A DNA stretch of 64,000 nucleotides from the NCBI GenBank assembly GCA_965223355.1, contig CBDCWE010000003.1, forward strand, positions 2,480,001 through 2,544,000, read 5' to 3'. Source of the DNA: Tectiglobus sp965223355 (GTDB lineage: Bacteria; Pseudomonadota; Alphaproteobacteria; Rhizobiales; Hyphomicrobiaceae). Shown one piece after another: positions 1-8,407 of this stretch (position 1 is its first letter; each line of letters starts with the position of its first letter). The position numbers were made by a program, and so were the translations under genes. The notes beneath the pieces are model-generated. The model saw only the letters and a program-made list of their open reading frames with translations, made no database searches and was not told where the DNA came from.

Positions 1-54
1 CGGATGCATTCGATCTTCCTGGCCTTGCCGGTGCACCAAGCTCAACTTAAGTAG

Positions 55-81
55 GAGCGGGATGAAAAGTTGTACCCGCTC
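55..81 (-). terminator. possible weak terminator hairpin downstream of the solute-binding protein gene
   Basis: A 7-bp perfect inverted repeat (GAGCGGG/CCCGCTC) with a 13-nt loop lies 30 bp past the stop of the minus-strand gene ending at 112. The T-run after it is poor. If the operon continues into permease genes to the left, this would be an intra-operon hairpin rather than a terminator. Confidence 0.25.
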
Positions 82-111
82 TTCCTTTGCATGTCGCCGT
101 GAAGACCAGCG

Positions 112-1404
112 TTAGCGATAGGACTTCAGAAGCCGATCCGCTGTCGCCTGGGCTTCCTTCAGCGCTGCTTCCGGTGACTTGGTGCCGGTCAGCGCGGCCT
201 GGATTGCATCATCCAGTGCCTTGCGGATGCGGCCGGTCTGGAATGTCGCCAGTTCGGCTGTCGCAAATTCCAGCTGATCACGTGCAACGGCGGCATACGG
301 GAAGCCCTTCACGTAATCCTTAAGCTTCTGCGTATCGTACGATGCCTGGCTGACACCCATGTATCCGGTCTTCATTGACCATTCGGCTGAGCGTTCAGGG
401 CTGGTCATGAACTTGATCAGCTTCATGGCGGCTTCTCGCTCCGCCGGGGTGGTCTTCTTGAAGATGTAGAAGTTGCCACCACCCGTCGGCGTGCCGCGAC
501 GCTTGTTGGCGGGCAGCATTGCAACGCCGAAGTCGAACTGGGCCTTGTTCTTGACGACGGTCAGGTTGCCGGTTGAATGCCACATGATGGCGGTCTTGCC
601 TTCGAGGAAGTTCTTGCGCAGCGTACCCCATTCGATGGTACCGCTCGGCATGACCTTGTGCTTTGCGCCGAGGTCGTTCCAGAACTGCAAGGCTTCGATC
701 GTCGCCGGCGCGTCAAAGTTGGTTTGGTTGCCGGCACCGTTCATCAGAACCTGGTCGTTCTGCATCGCCAATGCACCGAACATCCAATACGGATAGCCGG
801 TTGATGGGATCATCATACCCCATTGCGAGCCGTCCGCCTTTGTCAACTTCTTGCCGGCATCGACGAGTTCCTGCCAGGTCGCTGGCGCCTTTTCAGGATC
901 CAGCCCGGCCGCGCGGAACGCATCCTTGTTGTAGTACATCACGATCGTTGACCGCTGGAACGGGATGCCCCAGGTCTTGCCGGCTGTCTTGCCGTTCTGC
1001 ATCAAGGTTGGATAGAACGAATTGAGCCATGCCTTCTCCTCGTCCGTCTTGACGATATCATCAAAGGGAATGATGGCGTCCTGCTCAATCAACTCGTAAA
1101 TGTCGATTGAGAACATGACAGAAAGCTGCGCCGGCTGGCCGCTCTTGAGTGCCGCCAGCGCCTTGATGCGTGCATCGTTGTAGTTGCCGGCGTAGATGGC
1201 CTCCACTTCGATGTCCGGATTTTCCTTCATGAAATCGGCCACCATGCCGTCAACGATTTTGGTCAACGGGCCACCGACGGCGACCGGATAGTACATGGTT
1301 AGCTTGGTCTTGGCTGCCGCCGTGACCAGCAGGCCGCTGGCCAGCAGGGCTGCTATCGCAACCGCCGCGACGCCCGCAAGCGAGGTTTTCAGCTTCTCAA
1401 GCAT
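112..1404 (-). CDS. ABC transporter substrate-binding protein, UgpB-like (sn-glycerol-3-phosphate or related polyol phosphate)
   Basis: This is a periplasmic solute-binding protein of the extracellular family 1 (MalE/UgpB) type, about 430 residues, the usual length. It starts with a signal peptide: a Lys-containing N-end, then an Ala/Leu/Val-rich core of about 20 residues ending near AAAKT. The body shows family features such as an early YYPVAVGGP strand and a PFQRSTIVMYYNKDAF segment. I place the start at 1404 because a GGAAGGA ribosome-binding site lies about 10 nt upstream; the reading frame is open to 1431. It follows the ATPase gene by 73 bp, and both sit behind a GlpR-type regulator facing glpD, which points to glycerol-3-phosphate or glycerol uptake. 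The permease genes would lie beyond the left edge. Substrate assignment rests on context. Confidence 0.85.
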   Translation of the reverse strand: MLEKLKTSLAGVAAVAIAALLASGLLVTAAAKTKLTMYYPVAVGGPLTKIVDGMVADFMKENPDIEVEAIYAGNYNDARIKALAALKSGQPAQLSVMFSIDIYELIEQDAIIPFDDIVKTDEEKAWLNSFYPTLMQNGKTAGKTWGIPFQRSTIVMYYNKDAFRAAGLDPEKAPATWQELVDAGKKLTKADGSQWGMMIPSTGYPYWMFGALAMQNDQVLMNGAGNQTNFDAPATIEALQFWNDLGAKHKVMPSGTIEWGTLRKNFLEGKTAIMWHSTGNLTVVKNKAQFDFGVAMLPANKRRGTPTGGGNFYIFKKTTPAEREAAMKLIKFMTSPERSAEWSMKTGYMGVSQASYDTQKLKDYVKGFPYAAVARDQLEFATAELATFQTGRIRKALDDAIQAALTGTKSPEAALKEAQATADRLLKSYR

Positions 1405-1477
1405 CAGGTGTGTTTCCTTCCTTCTTCTCATCGTCGTTACGTGATCCGCTTCGCGGATTGTCTTGGCTCTTTTGATC

Positions 1478-2569
1478 TCATTGAGCCTTCAGAGCCGGCG
1501 TCGGCGGTTTGGTTGACTTGCCGTTCCACCTTATTCCGTTTTCATCAAAGAAATGCATGTCCGCCTGTTGCCAGGCGACGTTGAGCCTGTCGCCTGGCTT
1601 GGCAATGGGGCGTCCGTCCAGCCTGATCATGAGCGATAGGCTGCCGTGGCTAAGTCGCAGCACGGTCTCAGCGCCCATGAAGTCAACGGCGTCGACCTCG
1701 ACCGGCAGGCCGTCTTCGGCGATGGCAATCTTTTCCGGACGGATGCCGAGCAGCGCACCATTGGCGTTCGCAGGAATGAGTTTGCGAATCGCGGCGCTAT
1801 CGGAGATCTCATCAATCTTCAGCACATTCATCGGCGGCAAACCGAGGAAGCGTGCCGCAAATGTCGTCTCCGGAACCTCGTAGAGGTTGGCTGGCTCACC
1901 GATCTGTTCGATCTGGCCTGCTCTCAGTAGCACAACCTGATCGGCCATCGACATTGCTTCGGTTTGGTCGTGGGTGACATAGACCATCGTCAAGCCAAGC
2001 TTTTGCTGCAACGAATGGATTTCGTCGCGCATTTCAGCGCGCAGCTTGGCATCGAGATTGGATAGCGGTTCATCCATCAGACAAACCGGCTGGGCAGACA
2101 CAATCGTCCGTGTCAGGGCTACGCGCTGACGTTGCCCGCCTGATAGATTTGCCGGCTTGCGATCCAGTAGGTCTTCAAGCCCCACCATGCGGGCCGCTTC
2201 GGTGAGGCGGCGGATCTGCTCTTCCTTCGGCACTTTGCGAACCTTCAAGCCGAACAGGATGTTTTCGCGAACGTTGAGGTGGGGAAACAAGGCGTAGGAC
2301 TGGAAGACCATCGATACGCCACGCTTCGATGGATCTTTGCGGGTGACATCCTGCCCGCCGATGCGCACCTCTCCGGCCGTTGCTTGTTCAAGACCGGCGA
2401 TCATGCGAAGGATCGTGGACTTGCCGCAACCCGAGGGGCCGAGCAAAACCGTCAGTGTACCCTTTGGAACTTGAAAAGAAACGTCGTCGACGGCGCGCGT
2501 CGAGTCCCAGGACTTTACCAGGTTGCGGACCTCAATGCCCGCCATGTCATCAGACCGGTTGCCCGTCAT
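1478..2569 (-). CDS. ABC transporter ATP-binding protein, UgpC/MalK type
   Basis: This is the cytoplasmic ATPase of a sugar or glycerol-phosphate importer, 363 residues as expected for the MalK/UgpC group. Walker A GPSGCGKST is at residues 44-52, followed by the Q-loop in VFQSYALFPH, the signature LSGGQRQRVAL, Walker B VCLMDEPLSNLDA and the H-loop in VYVTHDQTEAM. The last 120 residues form the TOBE/OB regulatory domain (LGIRPEKI). Its ATG overlaps the stop of glpR by 4 bp (ATGA), so the two are translationally coupled. The binding-protein gene follows. It probably energises glycerol-3-phosphate import under GlpR control; the substrate is inferred from neighbours. Confidence 0.9.
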   Translation of the reverse strand: MTGNRSDDMAGIEVRNLVKSWDSTRAVDDVSFQVPKGTLTVLLGPSGCGKSTILRMIAGLEQATAGEVRIGGQDVTRKDPSKRGVSMVFQSYALFPHLNVRENILFGLKVRKVPKEEQIRRLTEAARMVGLEDLLDRKPANLSGGQRQRVALTRTIVSAQPVCLMDEPLSNLDAKLRAEMRDEIHSLQQKLGLTMVYVTHDQTEAMSMADQVVLLRAGQIEQIGEPANLYEVPETTFAARFLGLPPMNVLKIDEISDSAAIRKLIPANANGALLGIRPEKIAIAEDGLPVEVDAVDFMGAETVLRLSHGSLSLMIRLDGRPIAKPGDRLNVAWQQADMHFFDENGIRWNGKSTKPPTPALKAQ

Positions 2570-3345
2570 GAAGACGCGCCCTCCCTGCAGATGATCAGCT
2601 TGGAGCCTGACTGCGCGAGTATCCTCACGATACGATCGGGCGGACGGCTGTCACAAAAGACCGCGGTTGCCTCGCCAATATTTCCGCCCCGGACATGAGC
2701 CGGCCGACCGAACTTGCTTTGGTCGAGCACCAGGAAGGTTTTCCTGCTGTTCTTGCGAATCAATTGCCGGGCGCGGACTTCCTGTTCGTCAAAATCCAGG
2801 AGCGTTCCATCTTCGGCAACGCCGGCGGCACCGTAAATGCCGATGTCGACCATGTAGGACGACATGAAGTCGTCCAGACCAGGACCAAGAACGTCACGAT
2901 CGCTATTGCGCAGCCGACCGCCGACGATATTCACTTCGAAGGACGGGTTCTCGCAGGAGAGCATCGCGATGTTGAGGTTATTGGTGAATATCCGCAGACG
3001 CTCATGCTGAAGCAATGCCTCGGCAACAACTTGCGGCGTCGTCCCGATGCTAAAGGCAAGTGAGGACCCGTTCGGCACCTGTTGTGCCACCTTGCGGGCG
3101 ATCGCTAATTTTTCGCTGCGCGCGAGGATCTGCCGCGAGCCGTACGAAAGGTTCTTTTCGCTGAGCGGCCTCTCGATACCGCCGTGGCGTCGCCTCGCCA
3201 GGCCGTAGTCGCACAAGGTCGCAAGATCGCGGCGGATGGTCTGGGTCGTCACTTCGAAGCGTTCGGAGAGCGCATCGACGGTCAGGAACTCGTGCTCTCG
3301 CACGAGTGCAACGATCTCAGCCTGCCTTTCCGACAAGTCCAACAA
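2566..3345 (-). CDS. glpR: DeoR-family transcriptional repressor, GlpR-like
   Basis: This 259-residue protein has the DeoR layout. The N-terminal winged helix-turn-helix is at residues 5-60 (the VTTQTIRRDLATL recognition helix is typical of the family), followed by the sugar-phosphate sensor domain with SIGTTPQVVAEAL, FTNNLNIA, IYGAAGV and the C-terminal VLDQSKFGR stretch. GlpR represses glycerol-3-phosphate genes and is released by glycerol-3-phosphate. The gene heads the transporter operon and is divergent from glpD, the classical arrangement. The start is a TTG at 3345 with AGG about 9 nt upstream; the nearby ATG near 3372 is in another frame. Confidence 0.88.
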   Translation of the reverse strand: MLDLSERQAEIVALVREHEFLTVDALSERFEVTTQTIRRDLATLCDYGLARRRHGGIERPLSEKNLSYGSRQILARSEKLAIARKVAQQVPNGSSLAFSIGTTPQVVAEALLQHERLRIFTNNLNIAMLSCENPSFEVNIVGGRLRNSDRDVLGPGLDDFMSSYMVDIGIYGAAGVAEDGTLLDFDEQEVRARQLIRKNSRKTFLVLDQSKFGRPAHVRGGNIGEATAVFCDSRPPDRIVRILAQSGSKLIICREGASS

Positions 3346-3378
3346 AGCCGTCGACCTTTCTCAATCATCGCCCGGATG

Positions 3379-3430
3379 CTCAAGTGTGCAGCAAATGAGC
3401 TCACTTGCGCAACCGAAATTTTCACTTGAG
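3379..3430. promoter_or_regulatory. candidate GlpR operator region between divergent glpR and glpD
   Basis: In the 240-bp glpR-glpD intergenic region there is an inverted pair CTCAAGTG (3379-3386) and CACTTGAG (3423-3430), with a third related half-site CACTTGCG (3402-3409) between them. Spacing and location suit a DeoR-type operator serving both promoters. No binding-site consensus for this lineage was available to me, so this is inference from symmetry and position. Confidence 0.35.
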
Positions 3431-3585
3431 CATTTTTGTGTGCCAGGTGTATTCATACGATCTTACCGCGAGGACATACCGATCAAGCGGAATTCGTCAC
3501 CTGGCGCCAAATGAAAGGCATCATGACAGTTGAGACGTAGGAACAGTATTCTCACACACGCCTCGACCATCGCTCAGGTGAACGC

Positions 3586-5106
3586 GTGACCAAACCATCG
3601 GCATACGACCTGCTGGTCATCGGTGGCGGTATCAACGGCACCGGGATTGCCTTGGATGCTGCCGGTAGAGGACTGTCCGTCCTGCTGTGCGAAGCGAATG
3701 ATCTGGCCTGCGCGACCTCGTCAGCAAGTTCGAAATTGATTCACGGCGGCTTGAGATATCTTGAGCACTATGAATTTCGCCTGGTGCGTGAGGCCTTGGC
3801 GGAGCGCGAAGTGCTGCTGCGCAAGGCGCCTCACATCATTTGGCCGCTCCGCTTTGTCTTACCCGATCACCCAGGCATGCGACCGCGCTGGATGATCCGC
3901 GCCGGCTTGATGATTTACGATCATTTGAGCTGCCGCAAGAGTCTGCCCGGATCATCATCAATCCGCCTTTCCACTGTGTCCGATGGTGCTGCATTCAAAG
4001 CGCAGTTCAAGAGCGGGTTCTCATACTGGGACTGTTGGGTGGATGATGCACGACTGGTGGTGAGCAATGCCCTAGGGGCTCGTGCAAAGGGCGCGCAGAT
4101 CGAAACCCATTCGAAAGTGCTCAATGCCAAGCCGGTCGGCAATGGCTGGCAGATTACGATTGAGAATCGTGATGATGGCTCAAGACGGGAGGCGTTTGCG
4201 AAAGTCATCGTCAATGCGGCCGGTCCATGGGCCGATCAGGTATCGCGCTCTTTCAACGCCAGCGCCGGCAAACCGTCAGCCAATCGCGCCCGGCTAAGGC
4301 TGATCAAGGGCAGTCATATCGTTGTGCCCAAGATCCACAACGGCAACGATGCTTTCATTCTGCAAAATGCGGATGGCCGGGTTGTTTTTGTCTTGCCGTA
4401 CGAACATGACTATTCCCTCATCGGGACAACCGATGAAGAATTCCTCGATGCGCCGGAAACTGTATCGGCATCGCCAGCAGAAGTAGAGTATCTGCTGGAT
4501 GCTGTCGGCGCGTTTTGTGCTACCCGGCCAAAACTACAGGATGTCGTCTGGCAATATGCCGGTGTGCGCGCGTTGTTCAACGATGATCACAGCAATGCCA
4601 GCGATGTGACGCGCGATTATCGCCTGGTACTTGATACCTTTGGCGACAGTAGTGCCCCGGTTTTGTCCGTGCTGGGGGGCAAGATTACGACGTATCGCGC
4701 ACTTGCCGAAGACGCTGCCAATAGGATTGCCACTTACTTCCCAGGTGCCGGCCCGGCCTGGACCAGGAATGAAAAACTGCCGGGTGGTGAGCTTGCCGCC
4801 GCCTCTTTTGAGGAGTTCGTCCAACTGATGGTTCGAAAGCGGCCCGGTCTTCCCTCCAACTACCTGCAGCGGCTTGCCCGCCGCCACGGCTCTCGCATGG
4901 ATGAAGTCCTCGGTGATGCTGCCTCTATCGGTGATCTGGGTCGGCCGATCGGTGCCGATTTGTACGAGCGCGAAGTGAGTTATCTGAAACAGCAAGAATG
5001 GGCCCGTTCGCTGGAGGATATCCTGTGGAGGCGAACCAAAGCGGGACTGCATCTATCCGGCAATGAGGCCTGTCGGGCAAGAGGCCTGTTGGAGTCAATT
5101 TCATGA
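3586..5106 (+). CDS. glpD: aerobic glycerol-3-phosphate dehydrogenase (FAD, quinone-linked)
   Basis: GlpD oxidises sn-glycerol-3-phosphate to dihydroxyacetone phosphate at the inner membrane and passes electrons to quinone. The 506-residue length is standard. The FAD dinucleotide motif GGGINGTG is at residues 13-20. Family stretches TSSASSKLIHGGLRYLE, VNAAGPWAD, ADGRVVFVLPYE and SVLGGKITTYRALAEDA are all present, and the C-terminal DAO_C domain is complete. It starts with GTG at 3586 behind CAGGTGAA. It is divergent from glpR and its stop overlaps the ATG of the next gene, so the HAD phosphatase is co-expressed. Induction by glycerol-3-phosphate through GlpR is expected. Confidence 0.95.
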   Translation: MTKPSAYDLLVIGGGINGTGIALDAAGRGLSVLLCEANDLACATSSASSKLIHGGLRYLEHYEFRLVREALAEREVLLRKAPHIIWPLRFVLPDHPGMRPRWMIRAGLMIYDHLSCRKSLPGSSSIRLSTVSDGAAFKAQFKSGFSYWDCWVDDARLVVSNALGARAKGAQIETHSKVLNAKPVGNGWQITIENRDDGSRREAFAKVIVNAAGPWADQVSRSFNASAGKPSANRARLRLIKGSHIVVPKIHNGNDAFILQNADGRVVFVLPYEHDYSLIGTTDEEFLDAPETVSASPAEVEYLLDAVGAFCATRPKLQDVVWQYAGVRALFNDDHSNASDVTRDYRLVLDTFGDSSAPVLSVLGGKITTYRALAEDAANRIATYFPGAGPAWTRNEKLPGGELAAASFEEFVQLMVRKRPGLPSNYLQRLARRHGSRMDEVLGDAASIGDLGRPIGADLYEREVSYLKQQEWARSLEDILWRRTKAGLHLSGNEACRARGLLESIS

Positions 5107-5930
5107 GCCCTCCTCGTTCCCTCGCAGCATCGAAAGGCAATGACTGGCGGTCGCTCCGCTACGTCTTCACTGATATCGACGACACACTAACGACAGACGG
5201 AAATTTGACCGCTGACGTCTACCAGAAGCTGGAAGCGCTCAGCGGTGCCGGGATCGGCGTTATCCCAGTCACCGGGCGACCTGCGGGTTGGTGCGATATG
5301 ATCGCACGGTTCTGGCCCGTCCGCGCAGTCGTTGGCGAGAACGGTGCGTTCTATTTCCGTTACGATCGAGACGAGCGCAAAATGCTCCGAGTTTTCTCGG
5401 ATAGCCTGACCACCCGCCTGGCCAACCGGCGGCGGCTGGAAGCGATCCGCGATGCTGTGCTCACCGCCGTGCCGGGGGCTGCCGTTGCGGCCGATCAGGA
5501 CTACCGCCACACCGACCTTGCCATCGACTTCAGTGAAGATGTGGCGCAGCTGTCCGATACTGAGATCGATAAGATCGTGGACATATTTCGCGAAGCAGGC
5601 GCTGTCGCCAAAGTGAGCTCCATTCACGTCAACGGCTGGTTCGGCGATCATACAAAAGCCAGTATGACGGGCCGTCTTACGAGAAGTGAATTCGATCTGG
5701 ATATCGAGCAGCCGGACGACAATGATCTTTGTGCATTTATCGGCGACTCCCCGAACGATGCCGAGATGTTCGGCGCCTTCCGAAAATCAGTCGGCGTGGC
5801 AAATCTGAATGACCTGATAGATCGCTGTGAATCGTTGCCGACCTGGATCACGGCGGCCGAGTCGGGTTCAGGGTTCTGTGAATTCGCAGAACTCGTTTTG
5901 TCAGCCAAGAGATCCGCAGATACATGCTAG
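5103..5930 (+). CDS. HAD-superfamily (type IIB) phosphatase
   Basis: This 275-residue protein carries all four HAD motifs. Motif I is the nucleophile pair D24-x-D26 in FTDIDDTLT, motif II is PVTGRP, motif III is the Lys in GDHTKASM, and motif IV is IGDSPNDAEMF. The large insert between motifs II and III is the C2B cap seen in Cof, sucrose-phosphate and mannosyl-3-phosphoglycerate phosphatases. The substrate cannot be read from sequence. Because its ATG overlaps the glpD stop (ATGA), it probably acts on a phosphorylated compound of glycerol metabolism; that is inference. Its TAG stop is the start of a 42-bp repeat module found elsewhere in the window. Confidence 0.85.
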   Translation: MSPPRSLAASKGNDWRSLRYVFTDIDDTLTTDGNLTADVYQKLEALSGAGIGVIPVTGRPAGWCDMIARFWPVRAVVGENGAFYFRYDRDERKMLRVFSDSLTTRLANRRRLEAIRDAVLTAVPGAAVAADQDYRHTDLAIDFSEDVAQLSDTEIDKIVDIFREAGAVAKVSSIHVNGWFGDHTKASMTGRLTRSEFDLDIEQPDDNDLCAFIGDSPNDAEMFGAFRKSVGVANLNDLIDRCESLPTWITAAESGSGFCEFAELVLSAKRSADTC

Positions 5931-5969
5931 TGGTCTCAATCACTTAAAGTGGCGTATTCAGATGCGCTG
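5928..5969 (+). repeat. 42-bp dispersed module (solo copy; resembles an empty site of repeat family 1)
   Basis: The sequence from CTAGTGGTCTCAATCAC to about TTCAGATGCGCT matches 40881-40920 and 60780-60821, where it directly follows a family 1 element. Here family 1 is absent and the module begins at the TAG stop of the HAD gene. It could be the terminal remnant of an IS630-like element (TA-targeted ends), which I cannot prove from sequence alone. Confidence 0.7.
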
Positions 5970-6375
5970 GCCTGGTTCGTACCGCCGGCGTTCTCCGGGC
6001 GCTGGCGATCGTTGCGGTCACCGCGAATTTTGTCAGCCGGTTTGGTATATCGGCGCAATTGGCGGTGGCGCACTTCCACACCGCGTTCAACCTGGTTCTG
6101 GCGCTGGCGGCCGTTCCGTTCGTGCAGCTTATCGCGGCTTTCGTGTCCAGGTTCTTCCAGGAAGATACGGCGGCATCAAAATATACCTTGCGAAGTTGAT
6201 GCGTGCCGATCTGAGCAAGCAAGAAGGTGAGCGCACGATCGAAATCCTGAGCTTTGCGACCAATCTCGAGCACATCGGCGACATTATCGACAGAAACCTA
6301 ATGGTGCTCGCTGCAAAGAAGAAGCAGGCAGGGGAACTTGCGCACAGCCGTCTGTGGAAGACGGATGCGGCATGA
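5969..6375 (+). pseudogene. decayed Na/Pi cotransporter (NptA family) with PhoU-like C-terminal part
   Basis: Two frames together give a recognisable relic. From 5969 to 6199 one frame reads as hydrophobic transporter sequence including AVAHFHTAFNLVLALAAVPF, a typical last-membrane-helix region of Na/phosphate cotransporters. From about 6180 to 6375 another frame gives the PhoU-like segment TIEILSFATNLEHIGDIIDRN. At least one frameshift separates them, the N-terminal half is missing and the left edge coincides with the 42-bp repeat. It precedes an intact phosphonate/phosphate-type importer, so one phosphorus route appears lost beside another that is retained. Confidence 0.75.
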
Positions 6376-6516
6376 AGAACGCGATGCCGGATTTTTTCGA
6401 GGAACTGGCATTGCGAGGTGGAAATCTGCTAGATCTCCGGTCATGATCGCGCCGACGGCTTTGCATGGTCCCGAGTGCAATTCCGCCAACGCTTGGAAAC
6501 CTGGGAGAAATCAGAA

Positions 6517-7479
6517 ATGCTAAAATTCTTGCGCGTGGGTACCCTGCTGCTTGCAACCATGCTGTCGCCAAATCTCGCCTTCGCGGAGGACTGCCATCGC
6601 GGCACTCTCGACACGCGCTATTGCGATAGGAACTACGACCAAGTTGCAGACCTGCCGACCGACCCATCCAAATGGAGCAACCCAAACACGATCATCTTCT
6701 CCTACACCCCGGTGGAGGATCCGGCAGTCTACGCCAAGGTTTGGGACGGCTTCATCAAACATATGGCGAATGTGACTGGCAGAAATGTCGTATTCTTTCC
6801 GGTGCAGTCCTACGCTGCCCAGTACGAAGCAATGCGTTCGGGCCGGCTGCACATTGCCGGCGTCAATACCGGTGGCAATCCGGTGGCCGTGTCGTGCGCG
6901 GGGCTGGTTCCATTCGCGATGATGGCGGCAAAGGACGGGTCGTTCGGCTACGAGATGGAAATCATCGTGCCTGCCGACAGTCCAATCAAGTCAGCAGCCG
7001 ACCTGAAGGGCAAGACGCTGGCGTTTACGTCGCCGACGTCGAACTCCGGCTTCAAGGCGCCGTCCGCCATTCTGAAGAGTCAGTTCGGCCTGGTCGCGGA
7101 GCAGGACTTCAAGACCCAGTTTTCAGGCAAGCATGACAACTCGATCCTGGGTGTCGCCAACAAGGACTATGAAGCGGCAGCCGTCGCCAACTCCGTCCTG
7201 AAGCGCATGATCAACCGCAACGCGGTTGATCCAGCCAAGATCCGGTCGATCTACAAATCACAGACCTTCCCGACCACAGGTTATGGCCACGCCCACGACC
7301 TGCATCCGGAACTCGCAGCGAAGATCAAACAGGCGTTCTTCACGTTCAAGTGGGAAGGCTCCGATCTCCAGAAGGAGTTCAAGAAGGAAGGCCGCTTCAT
7401 CGGCATTCACCACAAGAGCGATTGGGCGGTCATCCGTCAGATTGATGCTGCGAACGGCGTCAACTACAGCTGCAAGTAG
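6517..7479 (+). CDS. phnD: phosphate/phosphite/phosphonate ABC transporter substrate-binding protein (PhnD-like)
   Basis: This 320-residue periplasmic protein of the PhnD family binds an organic or reduced phosphorus oxyanion. A signal peptide is clear (MLKF start, Leu-rich core, cleavage after NLAFA at residue 23). Family stretches include YEAMRSGRLHIAGVNTG, ADLKGKTLAFTSPTSNSGFKAP and SGKHDNSILGVANKDYEAAAVAN. The start at 6517 is chosen because the upstream 14 codons do not resemble a signal sequence. It heads a phnDCEE cluster. No C-P lyase, phosphite dehydrogenase or phosphonatase lies in the window, so the exact substrate (phosphate, phosphite, phosphonate) stays open. Confidence 0.88.
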   Translation: MLKFLRVGTLLLATMLSPNLAFAEDCHRGTLDTRYCDRNYDQVADLPTDPSKWSNPNTIIFSYTPVEDPAVYAKVWDGFIKHMANVTGRNVVFFPVQSYAAQYEAMRSGRLHIAGVNTGGNPVAVSCAGLVPFAMMAAKDGSFGYEMEIIVPADSPIKSAADLKGKTLAFTSPTSNSGFKAPSAILKSQFGLVAEQDFKTQFSGKHDNSILGVANKDYEAAAVANSVLKRMINRNAVDPAKIRSIYKSQTFPTTGYGHAHDLHPELAAKIKQAFFTFKWEGSDLQKEFKKEGRFIGIHHKSDWAVIRQIDAANGVNYSCK

Positions 7480-7567
7480 CGGCGCGCTGTAACACCCACT
7501 TCAGAGCTGTCGCGGCTTAGGCCGGGGCAGCTCGTTCTGCTTTGCGTATCCCGATTGAGAGGGTTGG

Positions 7568-8407
7568 ATGCTGCGACTGAACGCACTCGCCAAACGCTAT
7601 CCGACTGGAGATATGGCGCTGAAGGGCGTCGATCTTGAAATACCCGACGGACAGGTCGTAGCACTCATCGGACCTTCGGGCGCCGGCAAATCGACATTGA
7701 TCCGGTGCATCAATCGGCTGGTCGAGCCGACGTCCGGCAACGTCATGCTCAACGACGTCAACCTGACGACGCTATCGTCGGGTCGGCTGCGCCAGGCACG
7801 ACGACGCATGGGGATGATCTTTCAGGAGTATGCTCTGGTCGAACGCTTGACCGTGATGGAGAATGTTCTGTCGGGCCGGCTTGGCTACGTCGGTTTCTGG
7901 CAGAGCTGGTTTCGAAAATTTCCGCCCAGCGATATCAAGGAAGCATTCCGACTGCTTGATCGTGTTGGATTGAGCGAAATGGTCGACAAGCGCGCCGATG
8001 AGCTTTCTGGTGGTCAGAGGCAGCGCGTTGGCATTGCTCGAGCATTGATGCAGGATCCCGAGCTGCTGCTTGTCGACGAGCCAACGGCCAGCCTCGACCC
8101 CAAGACCTCACGTCAGATCATGCGGCTGATTAAGGAATTGTGCACCGAACGCGGACTGGCCGCCATTATCAACATCCATGATGTCATGCTAGCGCAATTG
8201 TTCGCTGAGAGAATTGTCGGCCTACGCTTGGGTGAGATCGTCTACGATGGCTCGCCAACGGGTCTCACCAATGACGTGCTTACGGAGATCTACGGCGAAG
8301 AGGACTGGGAAGCGACCATAGAGACGCTCGACGAAGACGAGGACGAGGAAGCAAAAGCTCTGGCCGAGAGGTTGCGCAGGTCTGCCGAGGTGCGCGAAAC
8401 ACTATGA
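7568..8407 (+). CDS. phnC: phosphonate/phosphate ABC transporter ATP-binding protein
   Basis: This cytoplasmic ATPase has 279 residues, the usual PhnC length with a short acidic C-terminal tail. Walker A GPSGAGKST is at residues 35-43, the Q-loop lies in GMIFQEYALVERLTV, the signature is LSGGQRQRVGIARAL, Walker B is LLLVDEPTASLDP, and NIHDVMLAQ holds the H-loop. The stretch NVLSGRLGYVGFWQSWF is characteristic of PhnC. It follows phnD by 88 bp and its stop overlaps the ATG of the first permease gene by 4 bp (ATGA). Confidence 0.93.
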   Translation: MLRLNALAKRYPTGDMALKGVDLEIPDGQVVALIGPSGAGKSTLIRCINRLVEPTSGNVMLNDVNLTTLSSGRLRQARRRMGMIFQEYALVERLTVMENVLSGRLGYVGFWQSWFRKFPPSDIKEAFRLLDRVGLSEMVDKRADELSGGQRQRVGIARALMQDPELLLVDEPTASLDPKTSRQIMRLIKELCTERGLAAIINIHDVMLAQLFAERIVGLRLGEIVYDGSPTGLTNDVLTEIYGEEDWEATIETLDEDEDEEAKALAERLRRSAEVRETL

